Both the position numbers and the translations under genes were made by a program. Below, one piece after another: positions 23,455 through 34,010 of a stretch of 64,000 nucleotides of DNA. The notes under the pieces are model-generated. The model ran no database searches. It saw only the letters and a program-made list of their open reading frames with translations, and was not told where the DNA came from. Each line of letters opens with the position of its first letter. Within the stretch, counting starts at the first letter, position 1. Origin of the DNA: Pegoplata infirma (lineage: Eukaryota; Arthropoda; Insecta; Diptera; Anthomyiidae); contig OY992536.1 in the NCBI GenBank assembly GCA_963921195.1, positions 89,943,007-90,007,006 of the forward strand, written 5' to 3'.

Positions 23455-24206
23455 ATACCCTCCACACTTGTGATAGAGGGTATATATAAGTTAGTCATTC
23501 CGTTTGTATCACCTCGAAATATTGGTCTATGACCCCATAAAGTATATATATTCATGAGCCTCGATTGATTTTAAGACGATCTAGCGATGTCTGTCCGTCC
23601 GTCCGTCTGTCTGTTTGTTGAAAACACCCTAAATTTTTAAAGATTTTACGGAGATTCCTGAAGTCTGGCATATATGTTGGGCATTTACCTGGTCAGGTTC
23701 TTATTATAATTCAGCAAAATCGGTCCAGTGGTTCAAAAGTTATGAGCAAAAGACAGAATTTCGGCAAGGGGTTTTCGTGAATTTATGAAATAAAAAACAT
23801 GCTAACTTTCGAAAGACAATTCTGAGGATGCTGAAGCTAAGCATATATAATTGTCGTTTCCCTGGCCTAGTTTGTATAGAAATTCATCCAAAATCGGTCC
23901 AGTGGTTCAAAAGTTATTAGCAAATCCGTGAATTTCAGATTAGTTTCACCTTAAATTCACGTGTTGAAAAGCAGTTAAACATGTTTTAAAAACATTTATA
24001 AGTCACAAAAATATTTTACAACGTATTTTTGTCACTCTAAAATATTTTTACACTAAAAAAACTACACTTGAAAAAAAATATTACACTCAAAAAAAATATA
24101 TCACTCAAAAAAAAATTTAGTAAATTTTTTTTTTTTTTTTTGCTGTGGAGAGTATTCATAGATTCGGATTCATAGTTGAATTCAACTTTTCTACTTGTTT
24201 TTTTTA
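23455..24206 (-). mobile_element. DINE-like element (TACCCTCC type), minus strand
   Basis: Begins TATACCCTCCACACTTGTG with inner partner ATAGAGGGTATA, contains a short GTCC/GTCT tract (23590-23615), and ends with GAGAGTATTCATAGATTCGG and TTTTCTACTTGTT. On the minus strand this gives the same order as 36308, 45680 and 47528: AACAAGTAGAAAAG, GAATACCCTCC-like site, GACA/GGAC tract, GGAGGGTATA. It splits the left arm of the 23089-26827 foldback. Confidence 0.7.
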
Positions 24207-24682
24207 AGTCTTATAATTCTACTCTAAATTACGCAATTTTTAAGCCATAATTCGAGATGTTATCAAAATTCGTTCTATTTTTTTAAAATTTTGAAAATTG
24301 CCCTTTTTTTTACTCTTGTTTATTTTATATGATGCTCCAAAAAAATTAAATTGGTACATATTTACCCTAGCTAACACTATATATATTCGTTTGTGGGTAA
24401 AAATATGTCTCACAAAAATTTAGGTTGATCGGACATGTGCCGCATCGGCTTTGAATTTTAAAAAACGGATTACAAGGAAAAATATATTTTTTTTTTTTAG
24501 TTTTCTTAATTTTTTTTGATATTTTAAATTAAATTTGAATACAGGTGGTTACAGAATTTTGTTTTAGAGTAAAATTCCTCTCTAATAAGGTACTAAAAAC
24601 TAAAATCGGTTGAAAATCAGCGAAGTTATTAAAACTTCCCCAGGCATCTATCGTGTGGCAGACCACTTGATTAAGGAATACA

Positions 24683-25165
24683 ATCCATTTTTTTTTTATT
24701 TTAACCAATACTCAGGGGATGCCCACTACTCATGCTATGCATTGTACTAATCAGGAAAATAGGGTATGGGAAGGAGGAAAGAGAGAGAAGTGTTTATGGA
24801 TATTTGATTTAAACTTTTCTAAATTATAAGTAACAGGGAAGACTTCTGCGGGAAGTTTATTCCACTTACGAATTGTTCGACTAAAAAACGAATTTTCTCT
24901 GTAATGCGTTGTGCGAAACACAGGGCAATCAACTACAAACGGATGAACTCTACTAGATAAGCGAGTATTACGAATAAATACTCGGTCCCGAGGAATAAGT
25001 TCACTTATCTCAGATGAGCATCTCCCATGGTAATATCGATAGAAAAGTGCCACACAACCTACATTCCGACGATGCTCCAAAGAATCAATAGAGTTGGATA
25101 CACTACTGTCATTGATAAGCTTCACCGCCCTCCCCTGAACACGGTCCAGAAGCTAAAGAATAGAC
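24683..25165 (-). mobile_element. 3' fragment of a non-LTR retrotransposon
   Basis: On the minus strand the fragment encodes the extreme C terminus of a LINE protein (see 24751-25140) and ends in an A-rich tail (complement of the T run at 24690-24703). It is 5'-truncated. The flanking sequence on both sides matches the uninterrupted right arm of the surrounding foldback, so the fragment is a later insertion. The exact 5' edge is not resolved. Confidence 0.7.
24751..25140 (-). pseudogene. C-terminal tail of a LINE reverse transcriptase protein
   Basis: The translation has SIDSLEHRRNVGCVALFYRY, then HGRCSSEI, RNTRLSSRVHPFVVD, FRTTHY, FSRTIRKWNKLPAEVFP and FKSNIHKHF. This order (SLEHRR, FYRYY, R.TR.S...HP, FF.R....WN.LP..VFP) is the well-known tail of Jockey/CR1-like ORF2 proteins of insects. 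The frame is open for 124 codons from the first Met and continues a few codons upstream (LDRVQGRAVKL) to an in-frame TAG near 25155. The catalytic domain is absent, so it is a dead fragment. Confidence 0.75.
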
Positions 25166-25244
25166 ACTGAATCAACTGCCTGAAATTCATTGAAATTTTC
25201 TACTGTAATAACATTTTTTTATTCTTCAAGTTCAAATGTAATTA

Positions 25245-25850
25245 CACTCAAAAAAATAAAACTGTAAAGTTAACAAATTTTTTTTGTTAACTCGAGTTTA
25301 CTGGCTTTTTAGCAAATTTTTAATTAAAATCAGCGTTTTAACTACTTTTTTTAGTTAAGTTCAATTTACGAAAATACTAGTTTTGTACAAATTTTGAATT
25401 AATTTTTTTTGTTGACTTTAAAACTGAGTTTACGAATTTTTACTAATTAATTTGCTGATTTTTTGTAACATTTTTGTCAAGTGAAAAATTTTAAACATTT
25501 CTTGTGTAGCCTCCTATGCAAATCTCGTAAGTCCTACTTAAGCTGAACTTAATACTGTGAAAAAAATAAGAAAAAATAAGTGAAGTGTTAGTGTTTAAAA
25601 CCAATATTTAACAAACTTAAAATTTTTTACAAAAAGTTTAGCTGAATTCAACTAATAAAAAATGTTACGAAATTTTCAGCTGAATTTTTAGTTAAAATTA
25701 CGGTTTTTTTTGCTACATTCATTCTACGAAAAGTTAACAAAATATTTTTTGTTAAATTAACTAAAAATTTAGTAGGTTCAAAATCAGGTGTTTTTTTAGT
25801 TAAATTTAACTAAATTTTTTGCTAACTTTACAGTTTTTTTTTTTTGAGTG
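25245..25850. mobile_element. Palindromic MITE with CACTCAAAAAAA ends, TA duplication
   Basis: The left end CACTCAAAAAAATAAAACTG pairs with the right end CAGTTTTTTTTTTTGAGTG. TA flanks both sides (25243-25244 and 25851-25852). The interior is rich in GTTAA/TTAAC motifs and has no ORF. It sits in the central part of the 23089-26827 foldback. Confidence 0.8.
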
Positions 25851-27002
25851 TAGATGACAAGTATTTTTCATATTGTGTTTTGGTAACATGTTTTAAATTA
25901 ATGCTTAAAATGTCTGCATTTTCCACACCCTTTTGAAATCTCCATTTTTAAATTTTTATTTTATTATTTTTAAATTTAGAAATACCAAAAAAATAATACA
26001 CTGGCCCATGAAGAATAGAAAATGTTACTACAGTAGATAATTTCAATAAATTTCAAAAATGTGACTCGTATTCCTTAATCAAGTGGCATGACACACGTTC
26101 GATGCCTGGGGAAATTGTAATAACTTAACTGATTTTCAAACGATTTTTGTTTTTAGTACCTTATTAGAGAGATCTTTTACTCTAAATCATTATTCTGTAA
26201 CCCTTTAAATTCAAACTTAACTCAAAAAATCGAAAAAATTGAGAAAATTAACAAAAAGACATATTTTCCCTGTTTAATTCGTTTTAAAACTTCATGGCCG
26301 ATGTAGCACACCTTAGACATGTCCGAATATCCTGAAATTTCGTGAGATGTATTTCTTTATCCAAATAAATACATCTAACAATAAGTGGAGTTGCGGTCAA
26401 TATCTAACAACTAAATTTTTTTGGAGCACCATATAAAATAAACAAGAACCACCAAAAAAAAAAGTACAATTTTCACATCTCGTACTATAGCTTACAAGTT
26501 GCATAATTTAGAGTAGCATTTTTAGACTTTTTAAAAAAAAATCGAAGGTTTCGGACTTTTTCAAAAAGTCGATTTTAATTTTGAAACATTAAAAAATGAG
26601 TAATAATTACTACGAATAATTTTTTCATATTTTTTTTCTAAAACTACATTTAAATACCAACAAAACGTTGTCCAACTTTTTTTAAGATATCTATACTTTT
26701 TTCTAGTCAAAATTAATTGAAATTTTAAATTTTCTAGTTTTTTTAAAAAATCACCATTTTGAAAAATTGATTGCTCAACACCAACTTGGTATAAAAGGCT
26801 GAAAATTTGAGTGAAAGTGTGTGGCAATTATGTTTACCAAACTGACAAAAAGTTAGAAATTTTTGGTTAATATTATAATTTTGATATAATTTATTAATAT
26901 TTTTAATGTTTTCTTCTCAACAAGTATGTTTACTTAAAAAAAACGTAAAATAAAATAAAATTTATGCTTTTTTTGGGAAATAAAACTAGTTTGATATAAA
27001 AT

Positions 27003-27090
27003 ATACCCCGCTTATAGCGAACTTCGCTTATATCGAACTAATTTCACTGGTCCCTCGGAGTTCGTTATAACCGGGTTTGATTGTACTAAC
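27003..27090 (-). mobile_element. Possible pogo/Tigger-like TIR fragment
   Basis: On the minus strand the right end reads TACAATCAAACCCGGTTATA followed by ACGAACTCCGAGGGACC. This strongly resembles the ends of pogo/Tigger-type elements (CAATCAAACC...TTATAACGAACTC). The left part, CGCTTATAGCGAACTTCGC, is an imperfect relative in the opposite orientation. No transposase is present, so it is a solo end or a very short derivative. Confidence 0.45.
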
Positions 27091-27092
27091 AC

Positions 27093-28117
27093 TCAAAATA
27101 TATATTACCTTTTGACTCCAAATGTTTCTTGTTCTCAATTTGAATTCCCATATTATTTTAATCACTTTCATTTTGAAAATATGCCTGCGTTTTAAGGAAA
27201 TAGTTCAAAAAGTCACAACAATTTCACCACAATGTGTTTTTATAAAAAAAAATACACTTAAAGTAATAATTGCCCTAATTGTTAAACAATATGACTTCTT
27301 TAAATGAAACAGAAACGATAACAAACAAAAAAAACTGATCCAATGCACATATTTTTTCTCGCATATGACGTAGATAGCAAATATAACAAAAAAAAGAGAA
27401 ACAGACGCCACAAAAACGTTGCAATAATAAATATTCAAACGTATAAATTGTACTACCAAACTCATAAAAAACTGGATGTACAAAAAGAAAAATCTAAAAA
27501 AAAAACCAACACAAAGAATACACTTTATTTTATTCATAAACTAAAAACACACGCGGTCAAAAAATAGAAACAAAGATAAACTATTTTAAGCCATACGTTT
27601 AAAAAAAATATGCAATTTGTTTAAATTCTTTTTTGTTAAATTGTTCTTTTACAGTGAATAATCATTGAGATTTACCTACATTACTCTTTAAAGAATTACA
27701 AAAAAATGTACAAAATTTTATATTAAATATTATAAAAAATTAAATTAGGTATGGGAGTAGAGAAATGTCTTACCATGCACAAAAAAAAAAATAATTTTTT
27801 GTGATAACACATAAAATTTTAAAAAATTGTAAAAAAATGTTTAAAAAAGCATTTTTTGCTATTTTTGACACATTTTCAAACCAGATAAATATGTCACAGA
27901 TAGAAATAATTTTTTTTTCTGAATATGTATCATTAAGAGCATCATATCAACTTAAATCCTTGTTTGTCACAACTAAAAAAAAATTAAATGTAAATTTTTT
28001 TCAAAGTCAATTTTAAAGCGGAAAGATTTATCCAACCAAAATTAAATTTTGAGGCGTTATTAAACTCATCAAGTTACATAACAATTAAAAAATTGAAAAA
28101 ATGTTTGGTTTGTATCA
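27093..28117. other. A+T-rich DNA, no gene recognised
   Basis: The longest frames here (27205-27537 minus, 27343-27567 plus) are Phe/Lys-rich low-complexity translations on opposite strands of the same bases. I see no supporting coding signal. Confidence 0.5.
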
Positions 28118-29118
28118 TAGCTGTATTATTGATTTTTTTATTTGGATTTTTTGGAAAAAAATAAAATACTTTGATATTTTAGTTGGCTATCAAAAAATAA
28201 AATGTTTTATTATTTTATTTATTTTGGTTTGAATAAAATAAAATTTTATTTTATTAAAATTCATAAAAATGAAATAATATTTCTTTCCAAAAAAATCAAA
28301 TAATTTTTTCTGATTGCTTATTCAAACAAACAAAATAGAATTTTTCAAAATAATCAACAAAAATTTGTGATTTTTTTTGGTTATTCACAAAAATTCAAAT
28401 GAATAACGTATTATTTAAACAAAAAAAAAAGAAATATTCTTGAAAATTTTGTGTTTGAAAAATAATTTTTTTCTTATTTATTTTGAATTTTATTATACAG
28501 TAAAACACACAATTATTCTTACAAACCACTATTGTTTTACTTACACACGGAATGACAAAGTGAGTATACTCCTTAAACCAACCTATGAAAGTCGCCAATT
28601 TTTACAGGTTTTTATACTTTTCTTTAAAAAAAAAAGTTTTGTTAAGTAAATATTTGCATAAGTTTATAGCTCTGCACTTGGAATTTCCTAAATCACAACT
28701 TAACTTTTCTTAATTCAAATGGACTTTTTATAAATTACAATTTATAAGAACCTGATATTAAAACAAAACTGTTTTGTAAGAATAATTTTTTGTTAAACTG
28801 TACAAAATAAATAAAATAGTTTTTTTTTCAAACACAAAATTTTCAAGAATATTTATTTTTTGTTGTTTGAATAATACGTTATTTATTTGAATTTTTGTGA
28901 ATAACCAAAAAAAATCACAAATTTTTGTTGATTATTTTGAAAAATTATATTTTGTTTGTTTGAATAAAAAAAATCAGAAAAAATTATTCGATTTTTCGTT
29001 ATTCAAATAAAATCAAAATAAATATTATTCATTTTCAAATATTTAAATAATCTGTTATTTGATTATTTTTGAAAAAATATTGTTATTTATTCATTTCGTT
29101 ATTTCAATCATAGCATAC
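28118..29118. mobile_element. Foldback element with AATAACG-rich arms
   Basis: The arms of about 200-250 bp include AATGAATAACGTATTATT near 28399 with the inverse AATAATACGTTATTTATTTG near 28870, and ATTCTTGAAAATTTTGTG near 28436 with its inverse near 28838. ATAGCTGTA occurs at the left border and TACAGCTAT at the right, so the site may be palindromic. No protein is recognised. The flanks (28080-28117 and 29119-29260) form one continuous relative of the 12170-12300 sequence, so the foldback inserted into an older repeat. Confidence 0.6.
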
Positions 29119-29480
29119 AGCTATGGTTTGTATGGGAAAACAATTTTTTTATGGCAAAGCTTTAACCCCCCAAAGGCATGGGCTAGTTTTGTCCGATTTG
29201 CCTAAAAATTTACAAACACAGAGTTTTTACACCTCAACGAACAATTATTTTTCCGTGCCCTAATACATAAAATCAAAAATTATTTTTTTTTAATTTTTGA
29301 GTAAATTTTTAATTGCGTCAATTAAAAAATTACTCAAATTTTTTTTTTTACTAATTTTTTTTGTTTGGCAGAGGACCTCAGATCAGATTTGAATCATCTG
29401 TTAAGGTTTTTAAGGTTTTACCTCTTGTTTATTTATTTGTTTTTTTTTTTGTAAAAACATTTCCAAATTTGTAAAATTTA
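29119..29480. other. Remnant of the TTTGTCCGATTTGGC repeat and A+T-rich DNA
   Basis: TAGTTTTGTCCGATTTGCC at about 29183 followed by TAAAAATTTAC and AGAGTTTT matches the 12225-12270 phrase of the 10572-12949 repeat. The rest is low complexity. Confidence 0.45.
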
Positions 29481-29830
29481 TTCCTATAGAAAAAGTTAAT
29501 GAATATAAGAATATCTTAGATATTTTAAAAAATTTCTTCTCAAGAAATTCTCAGGTTCTAAAACATTTTTCTGACAGTAAAAAACTTAGATTCTGAAACA
29601 CTTTTCCAATAGAAAATATATAAGATTTCAGACATGTTTATTGCAAAAAAGCTTCCTGACTGTGAAATTTTCCTGAGTCAAATTTTGTGATTCTGCCACT
29701 AGAAAAATTATGACGTTCTGTGGCATTTTTCTACAGAAAAACTTTGAGGATTTATAAAATTCTTGTTACAGAAATATAATTCTGATACACATTCGTATAG
29801 AAAATGTATAGTTTTTTGAAACAATGCATT
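29480..29830. repeat. Degenerate tandem repeat, period about 36 bp
   Basis: Diverged units of the type AGATTCTGAAACATTTTTC plus a TATAGAAAAA-like piece follow each other. The same family is seen at 31085-32240, 49340-50275 (opposite orientation) and inside 54790-55870. Confidence 0.6.
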
Positions 29831-29856
29831 TGCATTTTTTTATGAAGTTTTTGCTA

Positions 29857-31077
29857 TACTCAAAAGAAAAACTCTGTAAAAAAATCTGTAAAATGGCTTT
29901 CAATTTGATTTAGTAAACTTTCAGCAGATTTTTTTTGCTAAAATTTATATTTTTACTAAATGACAGAGACATTTAGTTTTACAAAATAACATACATTTTA
30001 CTGCGTTTTCTGTTTGCTGAATTTAAAAACATTTTTGAACCTATTTTTAGCAGATTATTTTTTAATTATACAGAAATAGTTTGCTGTCATTCTTTTTTCA
30101 AGAAAATTTTCTAACAAGTGAAGTATCTCAACCCTTATGAACCGATTTGCCTGAAACTTAAAATGTATTTAAATAAGACCATTTTAAGGTTGGGGTGTCT
30201 CGGCTTATCGGCCATATCGGGGATTTAGGGGTTCAAAATTGGTCAAAAATTGGCAAAAAAAATCGTTTTATGTATTTTTTAGCGATTTCTTTCTAACAAA
30301 CTATATGATGTTTCCATATGAGAAGAAAGGATTTTTTAATGCCCATCCAACGGTGGCATAACCCCGTAAAAATACTGCTTCGTTAAATATTTTTTTCATG
30401 AAAATGTGCACATTTTGGGGGGTATTTATATGAAGACATAGACCTACGATATCCATATTAATATGAAATAATCTTTATTAAATTTAAGTCGACACGTATT
30501 TTTGCTCTAGACGATATTCCTGTTAGTTCGGGAGTTATCGAAATTTTCCCGTTATCGAATTTCTCGGCTGATAAGCCGAGACACCCCAACCTTAAAATCA
30601 TCTCATTTATATATATTTTAAGTTTCAGGCATATCGGTTCATAAGGATTGAGATACTTCCCTTGCAAGTTTTTTTTCTCAAAGTGTTATTTTTTTGTTTT
30701 TTATGCAATTGAAGCGATATTTTTAAACACGTTTTTGTCAGATTATTCTATTTTCTAGTTTTACAGAAATAGTTTGCTGTCATCCTTTTTTCAAGAAAAC
30801 TGTCTTAAGTTTTTTTCAAAGTGTTAATTTTTAATCAAAAAAAAAACTATTAAAGTTTTCATTAAAACAAATTTTCTAAAAACAAAAATTTTCTAGAAAA
30901 TGTCTAAGCAGATTTCTCTATTGTGTTCGCAGATTTATGTGCTGATTTCAGCTAGATGACATGACAGATTTTCAGCAAACCGTGTCTGCTAAAATCAGCA
31001 GATTTCTCATATGGCTCAAAATGGGTGTATTTTCATCAGATTTGTCTTCTGTTTGGACAGAGAATTTATTTCGAGTG
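29857..31077. mobile_element. CTGCT-rich MITE, copy 2, reverse orientation, with nested foldback
   Basis: The left end ACTCAAAAGAAAAACTCTG corresponds to the right end of copy 1 (21237-21910), and the right end ACAGAGAATTTATTTCGAGTG to its left end. AATCAGCAGATTTCTCATAT near 31001 is inverse to 21302-21320 of copy 1. A second foldback (30114-30667) lies inside. Copy 2 has no tRNA-like module at the equivalent place, so that module in copy 1 could be an insertion. Confidence 0.75.
30114..30667. mobile_element. Nested foldback with arms of about 110 bp
   Basis: The left arm (GAAGTATCTCAACCC, ATGAACCGATTTGCCTGAAA, AAGGTTGGGGTGTCTCGG) is repeated inverted on the right (CCGAGACACCCCAACCTT, TTTCAGGCATATCGGTTC, TTGAGATACTTC). 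The spacer is about 330 bp. A minus-strand frame at 30458-30667 exists only because it spans the arm. Confidence 0.8.
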
Positions 31078-31197
31078 TGCCCAAAAATCTAAGATGCTAA
31101 TACATTTTTTCTACAGAAAAGGTCAGCTTCACCGACATTCTTATAGAAATAGTCTCAAGTTCTGACTCTCAGACATTTTCCAACAGAAAAAGTCTTA

Positions 31198-31530
31198 AGC
31201 CATAAGCAGTTTAGAAGTGAGGTAGTGAAGTAGTGAGGTAGAGCCCTATGTGATTTTCAATAAGAAAAAAGAGTGCAGATAATTTTAAAATTTGTGTGTT
31301 CTTCATACGCATTGAATTTTTCCATAAGACTAAAAAGTAGAGAGACGCAAACAAAATCTGTTGAGAATACAATTTCTCTACCTCGCTCTACTTTTTACAC
31401 TTATGTCAAAATTCAATGTGTATGAAGAACACACAAATTAAAAAAAAAATCTACACTCTTTTTTATTGAAAATCACATAGGGCTCTACCTCACTACTTCA
31501 TAACCTCACTTCTAAACTGATTATGGCTTT
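31198..31530. mobile_element. Palindromic MITE-like element, about 333 bp
   Basis: The left arm AAGCCATAAGCAGTTTAGAA with AGTGAGGTAGAGCCCTATG and the right arm CATAGGGCTCTACCTCACT with TTCTAAACTGATTATGGCTT are complementary nearly throughout. The centre lies near 31370. No ORF is present. Confidence 0.8.
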
Positions 31531-31687
31531 AGATTTTAAAACATTTTTTAAATAGTAAAAATCCAAGAGGACATTTTCTCAGACGATGTGGAATTTTTCC
31601 TAAAAGTCTCAGGAGTCTGAGGCATTTTTTTCTATAAAAAAATTCAAAATCAATTAAAGTTGTTTTTATTCGACCTTTTTATTTATA

Positions 31688-32015
31688 AATAATTAATGCG
31701 TTATTTGAGCTCGAGGCCAATATTGAAATAAATTTTCCTTTATTAACTGCCGATATTTCGACACTCTTTGAGTGTCATCATCTGGGCTTATCTATAATAT
31801 AAATATAAGAACAATTTTATACAAGACTTTTTACTGTGTGAATATAAAATTGTACTTATATTCACACAGTAAAAAGTCTTGTATAAAATTGTTCTTATAT
31901 TTATATTATAGATAAGCCCAGATGATGACACTCAAAGAGTGTCGAAATATCGGCAGTTAATAAAGGAACATTTATTTCAATATTGGCCTCGAGCTCAAAT
32001 AACGCATTAATTATT
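31688..32015. repeat. Near-perfect 328-bp palindrome
   Basis: Two arms of about 160 bp are complementary with a single mismatch that I can see (AAATTTTCC against AAATGTTCC). They are separated by about 8 bp near 31848-31855. Each arm contains GATGATGACACTCAAAGAG then TGTCGAAATATCGGC. The outer ends carry ATTTGAGCTCGAGGCC, which links it to the GACCTCGAGCT repeat family (32640, 33915, 50630, 61985). The arms match far better than those of other foldbacks here, which suggests recent origin or gene-conversion-like repair. Confidence 0.9.
31919..31957 (+). other. Hammerhead-ribozyme-like stem-loop (weak)
   Basis: CAGATGAT precedes a 7-bp stem GACACTC/GAGTGTC with an AAA loop, followed directly by GAAA. 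That is the order of a hammerhead core (CUGANGA, stem II, GAAA), but the second base of the first box is A and not U. The same motif occurs on the minus strand in the other palindrome arm (31758-31795). Penelope-like retroelements are known to carry hammerheads; activity here is doubtful. Confidence 0.3.
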
Positions 32016-32240
32016 GAAATTCAAAATCTGAATAATTTTTCATAAAGAAAAGTCTCAGACTCTAGAACTTTTTTTCTAAATAAACCCCCACAAATTCTAA
32101 CATATTTTTATTTCTATTTAAAAAGTCTGAGATTTTTTTTAGGACTCTAAGATTTTTTTATCTAGGTTTTGAGACATTTTTCAAAAAGTAATAAGATTCT
32201 AGGACATTTTTCCTTAAAAAAGGTCTTAAATTCAAAAAAT

Positions 32241-32525
32241 TATGTCATTAAAAGGTTTACGTTTTGTTGTTTTTAAAAGAAAAACCATTTGTTCAATTTT
32301 CAGTTTTTTAAATGACTATTTCTGTTCAACATAAAAATTAAAGGTCTTCATTAGCATTCAATTTGTTAAGTAATTTATTTTTGTTCTGTAAGTAAAAATA
32401 AGTGATTCTTCTTTAATTTTTAATGTTTTTAAGAGAAGTCATTCGTTTTTACCTACTTGTGTTGGTTATTTTTTTGTAGACAAAAAATTCAAAAAATTAT
32501 TTATAGAAATATATATCATGTTTGT
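32241..32525. other. A+T-rich spacer, nothing recognised
   Basis: No motif, repeat or frame worth annotating was seen. Confidence 0.4.
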
Positions 32526-32600
32526 ATAAAGTGACTGTGGCACGATGGCTAGCTAGAGTGTCTGGCCAGAATGTAGTTGATTGCGGTTTAAAAAAAAAAA
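32526..32600 (+). other. tRNA-like module, degenerate
   Basis: GTGGCACGATGGCTAGCTAG with AGTG resembles an A box region. The B box position holds only AGTTGATTGCGG, which departs from GTTCRANYCC. An A run follows. Probably an eroded tRNA-derived sequence. Confidence 0.35.
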
Positions 32601-32639
32601 CTAATTTTTAATGTATTTTGAGTAGATTTATTCTAGGTC

Positions 32640-32850
32640 GAGTTCTTTATTTCCTTTACTAATTACACTAATTACGTGCAAAAATGACCAACATAAATAA
32701 ATTTAAAACAAAAAAATATTTTTTTTGAAAATTATTCTATGAGAATATCATAGTTTTAATTAGTAAACAACATAATGACCTCGAGCTAGAATAAACCTAC
32801 CCAAAATATAATATTTTAAAGGTCAAATAAAACAGTTTTTATTTTTCAAT
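32640..32850. repeat. GACCTCGAGCT...AAAGGTCAAATAAAA repeat (family copy)
   Basis: GACCTCGAGCTAGAATAAACC, shortened here to its core, followed by AAAATATAATATTTTAAAGG and TCAAATAAAA recurs at 33922-34010. It also recurs inverted at 61985-62140, with partial relatives at 31670 and 50630. A matching inverted phrase TAGGTCGAGTTC opens this copy. It may be the end of a retroelement; the class is not determined. Confidence 0.55.
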
Positions 32851-32966
32851 AAAAATTAATCAGAATTGGTACAAAATGCTAAATGTCATAGGGAATACCG
32901 CATATATGGTACTAACACTCGCAAATAGAAATATTTGCAACAAAAAAGCATACTATCAAGGGTAAT

Positions 32967-33674
32967 CATATGAAGGGCTTACTGCAAAAATATGATAAGC
33001 AACATTTTATTTTTTGTTGTTTTTCGCCTTCTACTGATGTTCTATTGACAGATTTTTGGCAGAAGTCTTGCTTAAACCCTCCGTACAAGTATCATGAAAA
33101 TGAAAGTTCTTCAAAAGATCTGTTGTCTACATTCCCTGCAAAAAAAGTCATTACCACTTCTCAGTGGAGTGCTTTAAAACTACAACAAATGTAATGAAAT
33201 ACAACAAAAATAACAAAAAACACAAGACAAAAACACACAAACAGTTTTTTCTACTCCAGAATACATAGATATTCAGCACTTAACTCATTACCTATCGCGA
33301 CACCTCCATACAAATGTAAGTAGATATTTAGTAGATAAGAACTACTCCGTGGAAGTAGTTGGAAGTTGTTTGAAAGCTCGGAGTACTTCTTATCTACTGA
33401 ATATCTACTTACATTTGTATGGGAGTGTCGCGGAAGGTAATGAGTTAAGTGCTGAAAAACAACTTTTTATGGAGTAGAAAAAACTGTTTGTGTGTTTTTT
33501 TTCTTGTGTTTTTTGTTATTTTTGTTGTATTTCATTACATTTGTTGTAGTTTTAAAGCACTCCACTGAGAAGTACTCCGCACTTTTTTTGCTGGGTTATT
33601 TCAAAAGTTTTAAGTCAAAAACCACGATAAAATTAAATGTTGCTTATCGAGTTTTACAATAAGCCCTTCATATG
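32967..33674. mobile_element. Foldback element with two nested sets of inverted repeats
   Basis: The outer repeat CATATGAAGGGCTTACTG is inverse to CAATAAGCCCTTCATATG. The inner repeat starts CCCTGCAAAAAAAGT (33134) and ends ACTTTTTTTGCTGGG (33595). Its arms of about 200 bp hold CTTCTCAGTGGAGTGC, CACACAAACAGTTTTTTCTA and TAACTCATTACC with inverses. The inner palindrome may be a separate insertion in the outer one. The frame at 32970-33194 is partly arm sequence and not supported as a gene. Confidence 0.75.
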
Positions 33675-33873
33675 TATGTCTGTTTTTAATATTTCTTTGT
33701 TGCTTATTTGACAATCGTGATCTACAACTTCGTACGATGATACAATTTTTGTTTACTGATTTCCATTGGGAATAGAGTCAAATATCTGTTAACATTTAGT
33801 TTGATCATTAACGGTTTGGTCATTTAAATCCCTCTTCTACTTGCAGTTTAGGGTTTTTCTATTTGCTAAATAA

Positions 33874-33915
33874 TCTTGACAATGGAATCTGACAATTCCG
33901 AAACGTGTCGAAAGG
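33874..33915 (+). other. Stem-loop with GAAAC flank, hammerhead-like layout (weak)
   Basis: CTTGACAAT precedes a stem GGAAT/ATTCC with loop CTGACA, then GAAACGTGTCG. The layout resembles 31919-31957 and is likewise followed by GACCTCGAGCTAAAATAAAC. The first box departs from CUGANGA, so catalytic activity is doubtful. Confidence 0.3.
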
Positions 33916-34010
33916 AAATACTGACCTCGAGCTAAAATAAACCTACTCAAAACATAATGTTTTAAAGGACGAATAAAACAATTTTTATTTTTTAATAAAA
34001 ATTAACCGAT

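Larger units (their letters stand above)
23089..26827. mobile_element. Foldback element (GGGGCATTCCAGGCC family) with several nested insertions
   Basis: The left arm runs from about 23140 to 24690. It is complementary to a right arm from about 26050 to 26825, once the DINE-like element (23455-24206) is removed. Shared blocks include CAAATTTTCAGCCTTTTATA (left) with its inverse near 26790, TTAAGCCATAATTCG with its relative near 26490, and CTTCCCCAGGCATC near 24637 with its inverse near 26108. The right arm lacks the terminal GGGGCATTCC, so that end is eroded. The centre contains a LINE tail (24683-25165) and a MITE (25245-25850). A related element lies at 41447-42935. Confidence 0.7.
31085..32240. 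repeat. Degenerate tandem repeat, period about 36 bp, interrupted twice
   Basis: Units with GATTCTGAGACATTTTTC-like cores continue across this stretch and are interrupted by two palindromes (31198-31530 and 31688-32015). The array probably continues the one at 29480-29830, split by the 29857-31077 MITE. Confidence 0.55.

Noticed and set aside
27205..27567. Overlapping opposite-strand frames of 110 and 74 codons
   Set aside because: Low-complexity Phe/Lys-rich translations from A+T-rich DNA; no coding evidence.
32970..33194. 74-codon frame with less repetitive composition
   Set aside because: It runs through foldback arms, has no recognisable domain, and the mirrored arm does not preserve it.
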